Origin: Patagioenas fasciata
Lineage: Eukaryota > Chordata > Aves > Columbiformes > Columbidae
Direction of reading: 5' to 3'
Length of the DNA: 64,000 nt
Assembly: GCF_037038585.1 (NCBI RefSeq)
Contig: NC_092520.1
Span: 193,048,604-193,112,603 of the forward strand
The notes beneath the pieces are model-generated. The model had not been told where the DNA came from, made no database searches, and worked only from the letters and a program-made list of their open reading frames with translations. The translations under genes were made by a program, and so were the position numbers. Position 1 is the first letter of the stretch. Each line of letters opens with the position of its first letter. Shown here in pieces: positions 23,801-38,304 of the stretch.

Positions 23801-26800
23801 AGGTTTTTTTCTTAATAACCACCCCTTCAAAATAACACTTCCTTCAATGAGTATTTAGAGAACAGGTGACTTACTGAAAACTTAAAATAAGCCCTAGGTT
23901 ATTAGATTTGCATTCATTAACACCCTTGCTTTCAGAAACAGCTTTGCTAAAAGAGCATATTTTAATATGCTGGTACTACTTGCTTGCATAAAGACTAAAC
24001 AGTTTTACCTTTTTTTTTTTTTTTTATTGGTAATTTAAAATTGTGCAGTCCTCAGCACCTATTGATGGCACACTTGGTACTAACAACACTACTACAACCT
24101 GATGCAATGTATTGCATATCACAGGGCCTGTGTATGCTCCATGTAGCACAATTCTTCTTCAGCAGAAAGAAGCATGAAATTGAAATGATGTAAAATAGTG
24201 TGTGGAAATGAAAAAAAAAAAAAAAAAAAAAAAGGCTGTGGCCTCTGACTCCTTGTAAAATCACCCTGGAATATTCCCTAGGAGTAGAAACAGTTAATGC
24301 TCCTGTCAAGCCTGCAATAAACCCTCATTTAAAAGTTTTCTAGACAGTGGTTTATCTAGGATTAAGTGATCTGTAATGTCAGGCAAATGAACAATTGATC
24401 CATTCTGGAATGACCTGAGAGATTTCTTGTTTTCCAGCCTCATCTTTCTGATACCTACATCATCCATTTACCACTTCCAGTGTTCTGTAGACTTTTCTAT
24501 AACTCAGCCAGGTTAAGTTCTGCAGCTACTATTCAATAAAACAAAATGATGCCAGGGCTCAGAATTATATTAGCTGAAATTAAGAATATTGGTCATTTGT
24601 TACAGTTGGAGCAATATTTGTCTTCTTAGTCTCTGCTTTCCACTGAAGACAAATTCTTGAGGTTTTTATAACAACTAAAGAAAAAAATGGTTATTTTTTT
24701 TTTTTATTTTTTAATGGAAACTTAGTGCATTCTGATAGTTATCCGCCTTCCAAGGTCTTTACAAATGGTCACATATTTCACAAGATTTATGGCCAAAATC
24801 ACAAGAGCTGTCAGAATTGACATTTGCAAAGATACATATGAGATCATTAGAAGTTACAGAAGAATAGTTCAGGTATTTTTTCTTATTCCTTTCGGGTTAG
24901 GTCCAGTAAAGGATTTAAAAGTGGCAACACCTAACTTTTTGGCTAACTTCCAGAATGAAATCCAGAGTCAGATACCTGAGCTCCATCCAAAATGTGAGAT
25001 AGGCCACTCAGTGGGAAGAACTAGGACTCCTGAACAGTGGTGAGAACTCCGGTCCCCGAGTTCCACTGCATCCTGCACCTCCACAGCTAAATCCCCATGA
25101 GTCTGCTGAGCTTCAATCCCTCCTGGGTTTCACCAGGAGGCTTCACACTGTCTCACAGATAGAGGGGGCTTTGCTGCAAGAGAGGGAGCTGAGCCTGAGT
25201 CCCTCAGGTTGAGGAGGGCACCCCACCCATGTCTCTGCCACCTGGGTGAGTGCTACAGCCACAATATTAGGTATGAGAGGTTCATTAGAAATGGTTTACC
25301 CATAATTACCACTTGGGAGGAGCACAGTTTTGGCAGTGTGCAAGGCAGGCTCACTTCAAAGGATTGTACATGCTTCTCTGCCTAGTGTTGGGATCCACTG
25401 AGGCACAGGCAGGTAGACAGCATTGCAGGCTGAGTTGAAGAAGAGCTCCAAAGGCACTTAGAAACCTTCAGGGTTAAGCAGCCCCTGGGCAGAGATGTTT
25501 GGATGAAAGGCACTGAGGGCTCAGTCCAACTGTCTAACCACAACAGGTGTCCAGTCACGTTTGTCACGTCCTGGGCAGGTGCAGCTGAGGGACACGATGC
25601 AGGACACATGGGAGACCTCCACTTTTCTGGAGTGGTAGCAGGCCAGCACAGATAATGTAGCCTCATAAACGGAACTAGATGCCTAACTTTTAGCAACTGG
25701 ATTAAGCCTATATGATGACTAAATCCCACTTTAAGCATGGAAACCTTGTCCCTGGCTTCTGGCCTTTGGTACACTGAGAAGAAGACAGTGTCAGTATCAG
25801 TAAATACTAACCAATTAGATAAAGGTGAAAACCAGCTGAAAACATGACTTGTCCTATATAGTTTATTGTACTAATAAAATACTATGGAAAATAATCTACG
25901 CCAAAGCACAGACCTAGTTCTGCAGCTGCACATTTTGAAGCCTGTGGGAAGTGAGAATACAAGAAAGTGAGATGTGTCTGCCTCTGATTTCCACTCTCTT
26001 TTTGAGGTCAAAAAGACCATACAATAGTTCACAGTTATATGGGCAGAGACACCTATCTGTGGGTCTTTCTGAGAAAAATAACTAGTTCTAGAGCGAAAGG
26101 CCACCTTAAGAGCATCTACACATCAAGACTGAGTGTTTACCCCAGCAAGCTGCTTGTTTTGGACACATGATGGAGAAGGTTTTGCCAATTTCTGTTTAGC
26201 TTGGCAAACCCCATGGCAAGTGTAGTCACAAGGAACATGCTCCCAAACCAGATGATGCACATGGATCCAGAGATGATACAAAATGGGCAGATGACCAGAA
26301 TATAAGACAAGCAGTTTAAATATTATGTGACAGAGATAGCTTTGTATACTATTGCCTTCAATGTACCCAGACAAATACAGTATCATAAGGATCCCACATT
26401 TCTTTCACAGATAAATAGAAGTGATATTGAAGTCAAAGATGAAATTATATCCAATTGTATCTACAGAAATATACAGAAAACTTGATTTTTCCTTTTTTTT
26501 TTTTTTTTTAGATACAAAGGTCGATCATGGACACATTTGCTAGGTAAGACTCACAGCGAAATCAAACTCATTTATAAGACAGAAAGCAAAACATTACTTT
26601 TTAGCAACTGTTTTATGTAGAAAAGGAGGAAGGAGACAATATCACCATACCAGTTTGAAATCAATAGGAACCTTGCCAACCAACCTAAGGCTTCCTTTCT
26701 GCTGTATTCAGAGAGATCTGTTTACTAAAATAATCATTTCATCACATGTGCTTCAGGAGTACCGGATGTTTGAAGATCTGAACACTTAAATCCTGATTAT

Positions 26801-28119
26801 TGTGAAGCTAACACTTTATGCACATTCAGAAGTTCATAGCATAGCATTCAACCTTCATCTGGTTGATTATGTTTTTTGTCATGTGTAACAAATTATGCTA
26901 TGATCCAATTCAGATCTTTATGCCTCAACTTGATTGAGTTAACTTAATCTGTCTTGTTTGGAATATTAACAAGTCATGAGTTCCAGCTCCTCAAGTCAGA
27001 GGAGATTAAGAAGCCAGTATATGTTATGTTCATAAAAACATTAAGAAAAAACAAAAAAATCTAAAATCATTGTACTGACCCAGTACTGCAGGTGTTTGGC
27101 TTTTACATATTAACCCACCAATTCTGGTATTACTTCATTGAGTCCAAGATGGCCACGAGACAGCTGATGACTTTTTAGTGTCATCTTCTTACCAATCTCA
27201 AATTGCAGGTAACTGTAACAATATCTTAGCTTACCACAGCAAAGGTCCTGGCTGCTGTGGGTTAAACCGAACAATCAAATGCAGGGCTGCAAAACACAAA
27301 AAAAGTTATTATAATTCGAAGTAAAGGAAATTCCCCTCCCCTACTGCCCACGTGCCTTTATCATGAAGGACAATCCTCAGTCATCTTCTCTAAGCAGGCA
27401 TATTGTGACTGTATTTTCCCCTCCTTTTCCTATCAGGGCAGATGGAGGAGTCCCAGGCTGCGGTTTACAAGCCTGACCAGACTGAATAAGCAGATATACA
27501 ATTTGTAAATAATATTTTCAGCCAAGGTGTATGACATCTACCAGACAAGCACAGTTGCTATTATTTGGTTTTCAGATATGGAAGGAGAATGTTTTTTTAC
27601 CTGAAAGAAAGGTACACAAAGTCTCATGGAAAGAGTGTGGCAGGAGTGAGCTGGGACACAGGACATCCCTTGTCTCCTGAGTCAGGGCCAGGCTCAGGTA
27701 CCTACAACATGCTGCTTTCTCTTGCTGCTCTACTCCTCCATCTGGCCAATCGTGTGCTGATATTGACATTAGAGTAGAGTGCATACAGTCTTGCCAAGAC
27801 CACTTTAAGAAGTTACCTGGGTTACAGTCAGATCCATTTCTCCATATTACAGTCGATCAAATATGAAGTTCCACCTGGAACACCTTTGACCACATTGTAC
27901 AAGCTGGTGTCATACAACTGCTTCTCAAATGACTTCTCAGCATCTGGTAATGGGACCTGTGTGAATAGCCTCAGCATCACCTAAGGAACTAGAAGACCTT
28001 TGTCCTTGAGCTTCTTCAAGAAACAAGAATGTTTGGGAGAAGATTGACATTGATTTTTAAGAAATATTGGCATAACGTGGAAAGAAGAAAGAATGGCAAA
28101 AAGCTAATCAGATATTAAG
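20851..28119. other. Intergenic sequence with simple repeats, no gene recognised
   Basis: About 7 kb without a supportable gene. It holds poly(A) tracts at about 22598-22620 and 24210-24232 and poly-T tracts near 24010, 24695 and 26495. The frames at 22589-22963 and 25382-25774 are the longest; neither has a domain, and the first begins in a poly(A) tract. The stretch at about 24.9-25.8 kb looks less AT-rich than its surroundings, but I could not assign it to a repeat family. Confidence 0.55.
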
Positions 28120-28700
28120 AAGGTTAAAAAGGGTGACCTAGAGGGATAGACTGGTATTGATTGCACACAAAATGATGGAATGATGACAGTGATGCCATTT
28201 GCCATGAGTAAGAGACTGGTAGCATAATTAATGCCATTCAGGAAGAATGAGAGGGAACAGATTTTGTCACACAAATACCATCACTGGAGGAGATTAGAAA
28301 TTTAGGTGATAAAGGTCATTACACTGACATAACAGGTTCTGACAAGGTATTTTACTTCATGCAGCAGGACTTCCTGTTTCAAAACAAATTTTGTACAAAA
28401 AAAAAAAAGGTAGAGTTATAAGAAAAATAAGAGGAAAAAACTTCATAAGATTATCTAGTTCATCATGCAGTTGCAGATACTCAAATATAAAACGGAATTC
28501 AATTGGAAACTTGAGTTAGACATTTCTAAACAGAAGTATTCTAAATGGTACTGCACAGAGTTTCTATTCTTGGCTCAACACTATAAAATACCTTTATTAT
28601 TGAACCAAATACAAAAGAGTCACTGCAGATAAAGTACAAACTCTGGCAGAATGCTAAATGAAAAGAATGGGTCAGCTGAACACAGAGACTGTGAAGCTAG
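28120..28700 (+). mobile_element. Ancient CR1/L3-like LINE ORF2 fragment
   Basis: Decayed reverse-transcriptase coding sequence of a CR1/L3-type non-LTR retrotransposon, plus orientation. Segment 28255-28380 resembles the element's stretch before the catalytic core (acagattttgtcacacaaat, then ggtgataaaggt). Segment 28560-28660 reads as a degraded form of the G-S-x-L-G-x-x-L-F-N motif, with an in-frame stop, followed by remnants of the FADD region. Several indels and stops make it nonfunctional. Family assignment is from memory of amniote CR1 sequences, and both ends are approximate. Confidence 0.6.
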
Positions 28701-31700
28701 AACTGCTAGTTTCATTTGAACAAATAATATAGGTCAAACATCCAGATACGGCAAAGCAAGTATTCTGTAATTCAATGACTTGTAGAAGAACTCTAGTTTA
28801 AGGGAAATAACAAATTAAAAATAAGCTCATAACACGTCTGTGTGATTATGAGGGCTAGTATGATCTTCAGACATGGAAATAAGAATAAGTCTGCTAGAAA
28901 ATGGATAACTGTATATGCCCAGCTGAGAAGAGGTAATTGGGAGTATTTTTTTTTTTTCCCCTGATATTTTCAACAGAATAATTCAATGTACTTACAGGGA
29001 GGTGGAATTTGAATAAAACTCTTCAGAAAACAATTGGGAAAAAATTTTGATTTTCATGATATTTCTCTTGTATTTTTAAACATACCTGTTTTGGTTTAAA
29101 ATTTAACATGCCTTTTATATCTTGCATAACATCATAAAATATTAAATATTTTTAAAAATATTAAAAGTGAAACTTCAATGAAATGTTTCATGTTTGCTGT
29201 AAGATCACTTTTGAGCCTACAGTTGTAGAAGTTGTTAAGATCTTCTTCTTTCTGATTTGGAGAGGAAATCTCTCAAATCCCAAATTTTTTGTCAGCTGAG
29301 ATTATAATTCAAATATTGGAACCTGAGTCCAGTGTCAATATTTTAAGTACATAGGAAGCCAAGAAATGCTATAAACAAGCCACAAGTAGGGTGTGAATTG
29401 CACTTCTTCAAAACACAGCTTGAAAACAAGGGTTTGGATGTTCCCTTAGCTTACTGGACCAACAGAAGCACAACGAGGCCTAACACAAGAACTACAAGCC
29501 AAACTAATTGCAATTAAAATTAAGTGAATATTTACTAGGCATTAGAACAAATAAAGTGTAATTACCATAAATCGTTACTTGGAGACTTTAAGATGATTAC
29601 ATACTTTCCTAAAAGGCATGTTTGTAGCTCAGTTACAAACTTAGGACTCTACGATCAATTTCTGTGGGGAGGTCTTGCAGCTCGTGCAGTGCAGAAGCTC
29701 AGCACAGCGCCTGAGTTTAAGCCTATGAATATGGGGAAAGAAACAAAGCAGCAATTGGGCACTGCTCAGGTCAGGCAGCTGTGCTCTGTAACCAATATGC
29801 ATTTGCAAGAACCAGCATTACCTGCCAAATGCTCCAACACGGCAGAAAGGGGCCACGGTCTGCAGTGTGAAGCACTCACTGAAAACAGAAAATGAGCTGC
29901 ACAGAAGCAGAAACTTTGAAACAAGTGCAGCTACACATCTACAGGTACAGCACCATGGGCAAAACACTTTTAATCTCCCCAACATTTCCATGCAAGACTT
30001 AAACAGAAGGAAAAAAAAACCAGCAGATATTTTTAATGGTAATAAAATGAATTATTGGGGGAGCTGTCTGAACAGGACACAATGGGCAAAGTTATTCCAG
30101 TTCACAACTCAGCACCATCTCTCGGGGAGCAGAGAAAGACCTAAAAACTGAAGTACTGAGGACTAAAAGGAAAAGAGAATCAACACACCGTCCTCCAACA
30201 CATTGAGCATTAGACGTCACAAGAGAGACCCCTTCCCATGCAGACCACTGGCACCTTGCTCTGATTCAGCATCTCCCCTGCCAATCAGCCATTCTGCAAG
30301 TATAACCACAACCTTAGCTTTTTAAAAATATCTCATATACCTAATAAATTATTTCTCTTAAATCCATAGCAATAAGGTTTTTGTCTTACATCTTCAGATT
30401 AAGATACACATTTTCACACATAGCTAATCTTTGTATAACTCATGTTTCAGGAGAACAGACTTATTAATGCATAAGATACTATAAATACAAATGTAATTTT
30501 GAAGCTGTATTAGAGTATAAGATACCTTTCTTAATTTAGGCAAAAAATCTTTTCTTACACAACAGATCAATCATAATCAGATGTTTCCATTAGTATTAGA
30601 TAAGCAATCGTCTTCCTAATGTATTAGAAATTCAACAAATACAGCTAATCTGCATTTATTCACCTCTCTTTACCCTTAGACTGCAAGATCTCAGACCAGA
30701 GACACTCTTTTACTGAATGTTTGGAAAGTTTTCAGTAAATTGTGGATACTGGCATAAATTAATAATAATACCATAATCACTTGAGACATGTAAGTAAAAT
30801 TACACTCTGCTTTAACTATTAAGCTCTTCTTCCAACATCCCAGATGAGCAATGACACTCAGAACCTTGGTTTTCATTTATCTTGTTTCATTAGGAGTTTC
30901 CTTCTAGCAAAATAGAACTGTAACCATACACATCCTGTTCATTTACTCTTTCCCCGTGCACAAAACAATGCTCAAGACAATCCCGCTTTCTCAAATGCTG
31001 TGGGACAGATTCTGTTCTATTTGCTGCTTTAAGTTCTTTTTATTTCATTTTGAAAATACGGTGTCAGCCAGAACTTATGAGAGAAGAAACTCGGTCTTCA
31101 TTGAGGAGTAGTTTATTGTACTTAAGGGATGCTTACGTCAACAGATGAGGCAAGGGAATCATTGCATGGAAAGAGAAGATGCTGAGGAGCACCAAGGAGC
31201 CAGCCAGCCCTCAGGGAGAGCCACAAGAACTTCCCAGGGAAGAGGAAGTTGGACAGAGTTTGCTCTAACTCAGCACGTCACTGAGCTGGCTAAAGGAAGG
31301 ACTCACCTGAAACAGCAGTTGGTTGGGGTTTTTTTCCATTTCCGTTTTGTCTTCCTTAAGAGTGTTAAGTTCCCTCTGTTTGAAAATGTAATCTTCTAGT
31401 TTTTGTTAAGATAAAGTTTGCCTTGAGGTTAAAAAAAGTACACCTTTAGTCTTTTGAGAGCATTTAATAAAAACATAAAAATATTATTTAATATAGAACT
31501 ATCATATAATACACAAAACTTTGATGCACAGTCCCATCACACCCTACAAGGACAGAAAGAGGACTACCCTCAGTGCTTTCCCCACCACAAGAGCAAGGAT
31601 GGAGTCTTTCACACTGGGAGGTTTCACTGCTGTCAGAAATGGAGCAGTAAGTGTGAAAGGAAAGCAGTGGTAAAATAGGAGATATTTTTTATGATAACAG

Positions 31701-32839
31701 GCCTCCTTACCTCCCCACACACCAAATGTCCTCTTGCAGGAAGGACAGGTGCAAAAGGGAACAAACAAAAGAGAATGAAAAGGAAAGCAAAGGAAAGTAT
31801 CCAAGAACAGTGAAAAATGAAATGAAGGATATAGGAAAGCTGAAAGTCATGAGAACACTGGTAGGAAAAGCAGAAAAACCGAGCAACAGAATTACACAGG
31901 AAGGTCTGTCTTTCCTGTCACCAAGATAACTCAGTTATCCTAAACTGAGTCAATTAATTTCTTGTGATACAGTGCAAGTTCAAGAGTAAGGAGGCAGCTA
32001 TTGCTCTGATGAAATCACCTGAGACAGGTAACAAAGGTTGGAGATAAATATTCCAGAACATTTAGAAATGGTATAAAATATACATCATGCACCAAAACAA
32101 GCAGTCTTCCTTGCAAAATTGTATATTCAAAAGAAAAATAAAAGAAATATGGCATAAATGCTCAACTCATCCTTAACCCCCAGAACCTGGAAATGAGATG
32201 AGCTTTTTAGAAAGTAGTTTCTAATACCCTCTGATCTCCCCATGAAGAACAAAGTTAAAATGAGGCAATGCTATAAGGTAAATATAGATTTTGTTGGTAC
32301 AGCCCCAATTTGTAACTTTTTTTTTTTTTTTAATGGTTAATTTAAACAAAACCAAAACTCAGAAATGTCCTTTTCTCTAATCACAAAGCTTGTTTTCATT
32401 TAAGTTGGCAGGACCTGCTGCCAACTGAGAGAAACTGTATCTCAAGAGAGGCATCATAGCTGGGGGGGTGGAGGGAAAAGTACGACACCACAGTATTTCC
32501 CTTTCTTCCAGGGTATTGGCCAACTTGTCCTTTGCAAACAGACCTGAACCATATACAATAGCAAGTTTTCCTTTCCTCATAGAAGAGGAATAAAGGCTGA
32601 GATCTATGTTTGAAAGCAGTGATTTTAACCGTGACTAATACTTTTTCAACATCTGCATCCTTCTATATGTCATGATCGCATATATTTGCCAAAATTAAGT
32701 AGATAGAAATAATTACTGTAGATACATAAAGCCAGGAGAAAGTAAAAATTACAATCCTCTGGCCAGAAAATTCTCTCATTGGGAATTTAGGTTTGCATCT
32801 ACCCCAGAGCACTGCAATGTATGAGTAAACATCAGAACA
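28701..32839. other. Intergenic sequence, no gene recognised
   Basis: AT-rich sequence between two LINE relics. The plus-strand frames at 29593-29895 and 29867-30151 are the longest and have no domain or splice context. A poly-T lies near 32319-32332. Nothing further is supportable. Confidence 0.55.
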
Positions 32840-33775
32840 GAAGGATGTGTCACATGGGGTTCTCCAGGGGTCTGTCCTGGCTTCAGCATTTACTCTGTGA
32901 TTCAGACAATGCATATTAAATTTGCAGATGGCAAGAACCTAGAAGAAAATGAAAGTAGGGCAAAGGACAAAATAAACTTGACAAAAATGGAAATGAGGTC
33001 TGGGGGGAAAAAAATGCACCCCAACAGGGACAAATTGAAGATACTATAAAAGCAAATGAACCACACAAATACAGAACAGGAAACAGAAATCAGATCTGTA
33101 AAAAAGGTCCTTAAATGATATCAAACAGGAGCCAAACATAAGTCAACATCAAGCTATGGCAGGTTCCTCTAAGTATCAACAGGATTCTCCACGTCATGCA
33201 CCCAAGAGCCAGAATAGAGCATGCAAAACACATCGAAAACCCCTCCTGCTCTGCACTAGAAGGCATGACTATGATACTGCCTTGTTCTCGTAATACAGAA
33301 ATAAATAAGAAAGAACTCATGGAAGCTGAGTGAGCCAACTGGAAGGAATGCAAAGGAGAGCTGCAAGAACAGTCCTAGAAAACATGACCCTGGAAGAAAG
33401 ATGAAACAGAGAGTTTTTGAATCTAAAGAACTTAAGACTAAGACATGACATAATAACAACCCTAAATAAGAGCACAGAAAAATGAAATAGAAATTTAAAA
33501 AAATATAAAACACATAAAATGCTACTGCAAGGAGGGGTTGAACAGTTAGTTCCCCACATCCCTCTAGGAAAGAAGAAAAAGTAACAGGTTTACATTTTAA
33601 CAGCAATCTTTCCACTTCAAGACGGGGATTTTCTCTGTTGGCAATGAGATGTGGGACTGGATTGCCTGAAAAAGAGGTCAGACAAACCTTCCTCGAGAAA
33701 GACAACTGACCCTGCCTAGGAGCAAAGATAAACTCTGAATCTCCTGTGCAGCCCTACCATTCTGATCTTGCCAAT
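32840..33775 (+). mobile_element. Ancient CR1/L3-like LINE, RT core to 3' end
   Basis: A second, separate non-LTR retrotransposon relic. Near 32850 the plus strand encodes a recognisable GVLQGSVL motif. After a deletion and frame change it encodes KFADG, a degraded form of the catalytic FADD motif. Downstream, 33390-33470 and 33540-33700 match the C-terminal ORF2 and 3'-UTR organisation of CR1 (for example gacatgacataataacaac, and ggactggattgcctgaaaa). A weak ATTCTGAT remnant near 33765 may be the octamer tail. Stops and frameshifts throughout show that it is dead. The minus-strand open frames at 33256-33705 are shadows of it. Confidence 0.65.
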
Positions 33776-35799
33776 ATATTAAAAAAAAAAAAAGTTAACA
33801 ACTTGCATCCTTAAAAGCAACCTTTTCCACATGCCTAGCCAGTCTGTTCCACTGATTAGATCACCATGCCTTGCTGTGTTCTCATTTCTTGGCCAGCCCT
33901 GAATTAGCACAAGGCTTTACTTGGTCCAGAGTGGCTGCCTCTACTCCCCAATTTCCTGTGCATACACCAAGGCTGTTTCTGCTTTCTCTAAGCAATGCTC
34001 CATGGAGGATACAAAAGCCCTTATGGATGATTAATAGATAGCTTTCAAGGCTTAATGATTTGGCTAAGAAAATACATCTTATAGATCAGTCAGCTAATCT
34101 AGATCTTGGCCAGCTTCTGTTCTTTCCAAGTATGAATATTCAACTCAACATCTCTCATGCTTTCAATCATTTTTCTCCATTATTAACCATCTATTCAGAT
34201 GACTGTTCGTTCCCAAGTTGCACCACTTTGCTCAACAGACCATTGCTAGCACATTCCCAGTGGATAAACAGAGAAACCTCAAACCTTGATCAAAACAAAA
34301 TGTCACTAAAGACACAGAAGTAATTCAGGAATTAGTTCAGTTTTCCAGTTCTATGTTTTCTGTTTTCCAGTTTTTAACTCTGCAACAACGAGACTCCATT
34401 ATATCTAAGGGAGAACATATCATTTTACTACACGTTGGGTAACGTATACAATTTCAAACAGCAGAAGTTCTTTCCTTCTGTTACTGGAAGAAAGATGAAT
34501 AATAATGTTAAAATTAGTTACAGTCAGTATGTGGTAGATGGACTTTTGCCATATGGTGGTTATGTAAATTAAATGGCAAAATAAAGATCTAGCATTTATA
34601 AGCAACTTTTGCACACTACAGAAACGCAGGCTGCCTGTGCAATACGTACTAGCCTCCACTTACAGGAAAAGACGACATAAAGAAAACGTTTGTGTTTGGT
34701 TTTGGTTTTTTTCTAAGACTCTGAACAATTACTTAATGGAAAACATAAACCTCTTATATGCCTAACATGCAAAGAATATTAAATCCAGTCATCACTCTTG
34801 CGTGTTATACAAAGTAGTCTTGTTCTACAATTAACTAAAATGTCTATTTTGACTTGGTAAAAAGCTCTCCCAACAATGTGTGGCTACGTTGCCCGTCTGG
34901 AAAGGCATCTGACCATGCTTTGTGGATGACTTAAATGCCCAGACTTAGGGTAAAGATTATTTCTGCCTAGACACCGTCAAAGCCACCTTTTTACTTGCTA
35001 GATAGGGAACTTAGGACCAGCTTTAGAAGTTCTGATGCACTTAAGTACCTATCAATGAAACATAAAATGGGGCCTTCAGATAGGTGGGCAAGATGCTTCC
35101 ACACCAAACCCTCACCACCATTGTTCAGTAAATTTTATATATATTCTAGAGGCAGCATTTCAGACTCCATATGTAGCTATCATAGCAAAGTATAGGTGCA
35201 CTTACTGTGTATAACTTAAAATACTTCCGTTTTTTATTATTTCAGGAGGCAGGGACAATAGCATCAGGGAAACAGATAACTGGATCAGAAATCAAAAAAC
35301 AGTTTCTTCAGAAGCTGGGTCACTATATTAAGAGACCAACTTTAATTTCTCAGGCTATTATGAAAGCATAGCACCTGCTATGGAAAATAAAAATTGAAAT
35401 TAATTATGGTATATAACAACTTCATGAATCTTTGACATACAGCACAGATTAGATTCAGGACTCCTACTGTCCCACCACACAAAACCATGAATATTTTTTC
35501 TCTAACCATATGCACAAAAGCTAATTAACACAAAATCCTTTTTCCTTACTGAAAAAGAAGTCTTCGGGCTTTATTAGAAGAACAGGAAAGCAATTAACTA
35601 AAGATTAAAGGAGCTCCATCTGCATGAAGCATGATAGAAATTGCCAAAAGGAGCAGGAGACAGGTACCAGAGGATATAACAAAGACAGAGGGGGAGAGAG
35701 AGAGAAAATGAGCAATAGAAAGTTAATATTAAAATCACGACTGGAGATCTTTCTCAGTAACCTGCTGGAAGCCAGTCAGGGGGACAGGTCTAATGTAGG
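33776..35799. other. Intergenic sequence, no gene recognised
   Basis: AT-rich DNA with a short poly(A) at 33780-33792 directly after the LINE relic and a purine-rich GAGAGA stretch near 35690-35705. No open frame exceeds 90 codons. Nothing else is supportable. Confidence 0.55.
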
Positions 35800-35890
35800 C
35801 ACAAGCTTAGGCAAAAGTATATGGCCTCTGCTATTCAGGTCAGATTAACTAATCATGATGGCCCTTCCCAGCTTCATAAATCTAAATTAC
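35800..35890 (+). mobile_element. Old CR1/L3-like 3' end fragment
   Basis: The segment at about 35838-35885 (ggtcagattaactaatcatgatggcccttcccagcttcataaatcta) resembles the conserved 3'-terminal region of ancient amniote CR1 elements, with a GGTCAGAnTAnnTnATCATnATGG-type signature. It is short, diverged and 5'-truncated. Confidence 0.6.
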
Positions 35891-38304
35891 ACCTATATGA
35901 AGACAGAAGTGAATAACCAAGTATAAAATCAAAGAAAAGTATAAATATAAGTTGAACTAAAAAGCTTACATTATCATGATAGCAAATACAGTATGTAAAA
36001 AGCATTAACTGTTTCTCCTCAACATCTCTGTCCTAGTATATACCTCTCCACCAGTCTTTGCAGGAAGTGATATATCTGATAGGGAATAGCTGCTTGGCAT
36101 CTTTTTGAAGACTACATGACTTCTCTGCCAAATCATCATCTTCTTTGACCCTTCTATCATAGGGTAGCACTGGGTTTAAAACATATGATATCCTGTACAG
36201 ATTTCTACCACCGGAACACAATTTAAAAGCCATAAAAGTTGTACAAACCTGTCTGAGTGGATCTAGTGCAGCTATTTTCCAGCACAAATCAATAGAGATG
36301 GAAGTCCCTGCATAAAAGGTGTTTGTGTTGATTCCCTATGACAAATGGCTATACATATTATATGGCTTGCTTCTGTCAATGTAAAATTTAGCATATATCT
36401 GAAGTATCCCCTTGTAGTGGACATCACAGGCTTGGGATGGGGAAAAAAAGGGAGGTATCGCATTAAGAAGGTCAGTCTCAGTGGGTCCCAAGGTCATTTG
36501 ACACATACTACTAAAATAGTAGGAGGTCCTATCACGAGCCCTCACATTATAGTAGATATTAGATGTACTTAAAAGTCCATTTTGATAGAAAGATGCAGGC
36601 AAGAACCACACCAGTGAGCATGTCAAATGGTTCCTGCAACACCGTGGATGGATTTGTCTGCCTGGACCTCCATGTAAGACTCCTTTCAAGAATGGGCACG
36701 GCCGCGTACCATGGCTCACACAGTTTGTGAGCAGGGGGATCACCGGCACTGTGGGGCTTCCCAGCGCTCATCCAGAGATGAGCATTCCTTAAGGACAGTG
36801 ACTAGCCCTGTGGATCAGCTGTGACAGTGAATTTGGCAGGTGGAGCATCCTGTTAATTCATTTCCCCTGCACATAAAAACAGTCTACACGTTGGACAAAC
36901 AATGACTAATGTCTCCCTAATGACTGTAACTTGCCATCACTTATCAGAAATAAAATTATAGGCCTAAAATAAGAGCTTATTCCCCTGAAAAGATCAATTC
37001 TCCTTTCTCTTGAGACAAAATTGAAGAATTTCATGGAATAGAGCATCTTGTTAGTTAAAAATTGCAGGGCACCATTTATCTCTAAGAAGCCACAGAATTT
37101 CTGTTATTTTCAGCCAGAACAGAAAGATCTGCAAATCCCAAGTGAACAGCAAGGACTGGAACTTCATGCTGGCACTGGTAACATTTCACTCACCTTAAAG
37201 CAACACATAGACTGCAATAGAAAAATAATAATCTATTGCAACATTGATGAAACTCATAAACACCTTCATATGCTGTCAGATGTCTGTTAGAACCATCTGA
37301 TTGTGAGGTACATGCTTTAAGTGCAACAGTTGTATAGTGGCTGTGGTGCAATGGATATGAGTATGGAATGATCCTCCAACTGAATTTCTTCAGACCCTGG
37401 AGCATGCTCTTCAATCTACAGAGCTGAAGCTTGAGCTACCTGCGTATCTCCAAGTTTCGGAAGAGCAAGAGATCTGAGCTGGTTAAAAAGGCCAGGTGCA
37501 AGCAGAGATAAGCAGAAGGCCAAAAGAGGAATAACATTCCTGGGAATCACAAGTGGCACATCTTCCCTGATTCTCATGAAGGGCCATGGTGTCAAGGAAG
37601 CTGACAAAGATATTGCCCTAGTAGCAGGAGCTGCAGGCAGTGAAGGGCTCGGGTACAGCAGGAACACCCCACCCGCGGGGCAGCTCCAGAGGGCAAGATG
37701 AGCTGGCAGCTGGGGTGACCACGATACCAGTGAGCCAGGCAGTCTCCTCACTGGCTCAACGCACTCCCACAATACCAATGCAGCACTAAAATTTGGTGTG
37801 CAATTTAGACAATTAGTACCTTGATCCAAGATTTCTGGATGTTCAGAATTGCAGATATAACCGCTGCAGAGTGCTCATTTGCGGCAAACCCTCCATTTCA
37901 CATAAGCATTAAATTTAAGCCACGCACTGTGTGGATCCAATAAATCTGACGTAAAGTGCTACACAGAGTCTTCACATACGTAAACGGGCCCGCAGACTAC
38001 TGATCAGCATCCATGCATTAAATCCCACATGTCCTGAAGAGGTCTGACTTTACTAGGTACAAACAGAATAACTGAGGTCAGTGCATGTGTTTTATACAAC
38101 ATACATAAACATGCCTTCCCAGGCAGAATTATAAGCTGTGAAAGTGAGGGGCTCTGATGTGGCACTACTGACTTTAGCCATCAGCCAAGACACAGAACAG
38201 CTACTCTACTCTTATATACACATACACCTGTATACGCCCCATCATAGCTACCAATGTAGTATTGCATTCCCTGCAGTTATGAGATACTAAGGTATTTCCT
38301 GAGG
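35891..38304. other. Intergenic sequence, no gene recognised
   Basis: Minus-strand frames at 36336-36749 and 37416-37829 reach 137 codons, but they have no domain and unbiased composition, and I regard them as chance. No repeat is recognised with confidence. Confidence 0.55.

Noticed and set aside
25382-25774. Minus-strand 130-codon ORF
   Set aside because: No recognised domain and no splice or poly(A) context; length is within chance expectation for a 64 kb window.
33256-33705. Minus-strand 149-codon ORF rich in Phe and Leu
   Set aside because: Antisense shadow of the decayed LINE at 32840-33775.
37325-37390. tRNA-like A-box impression (GTGGTGCAATGG)
   Set aside because: No cloverleaf can be drawn and no matching B-box was found.
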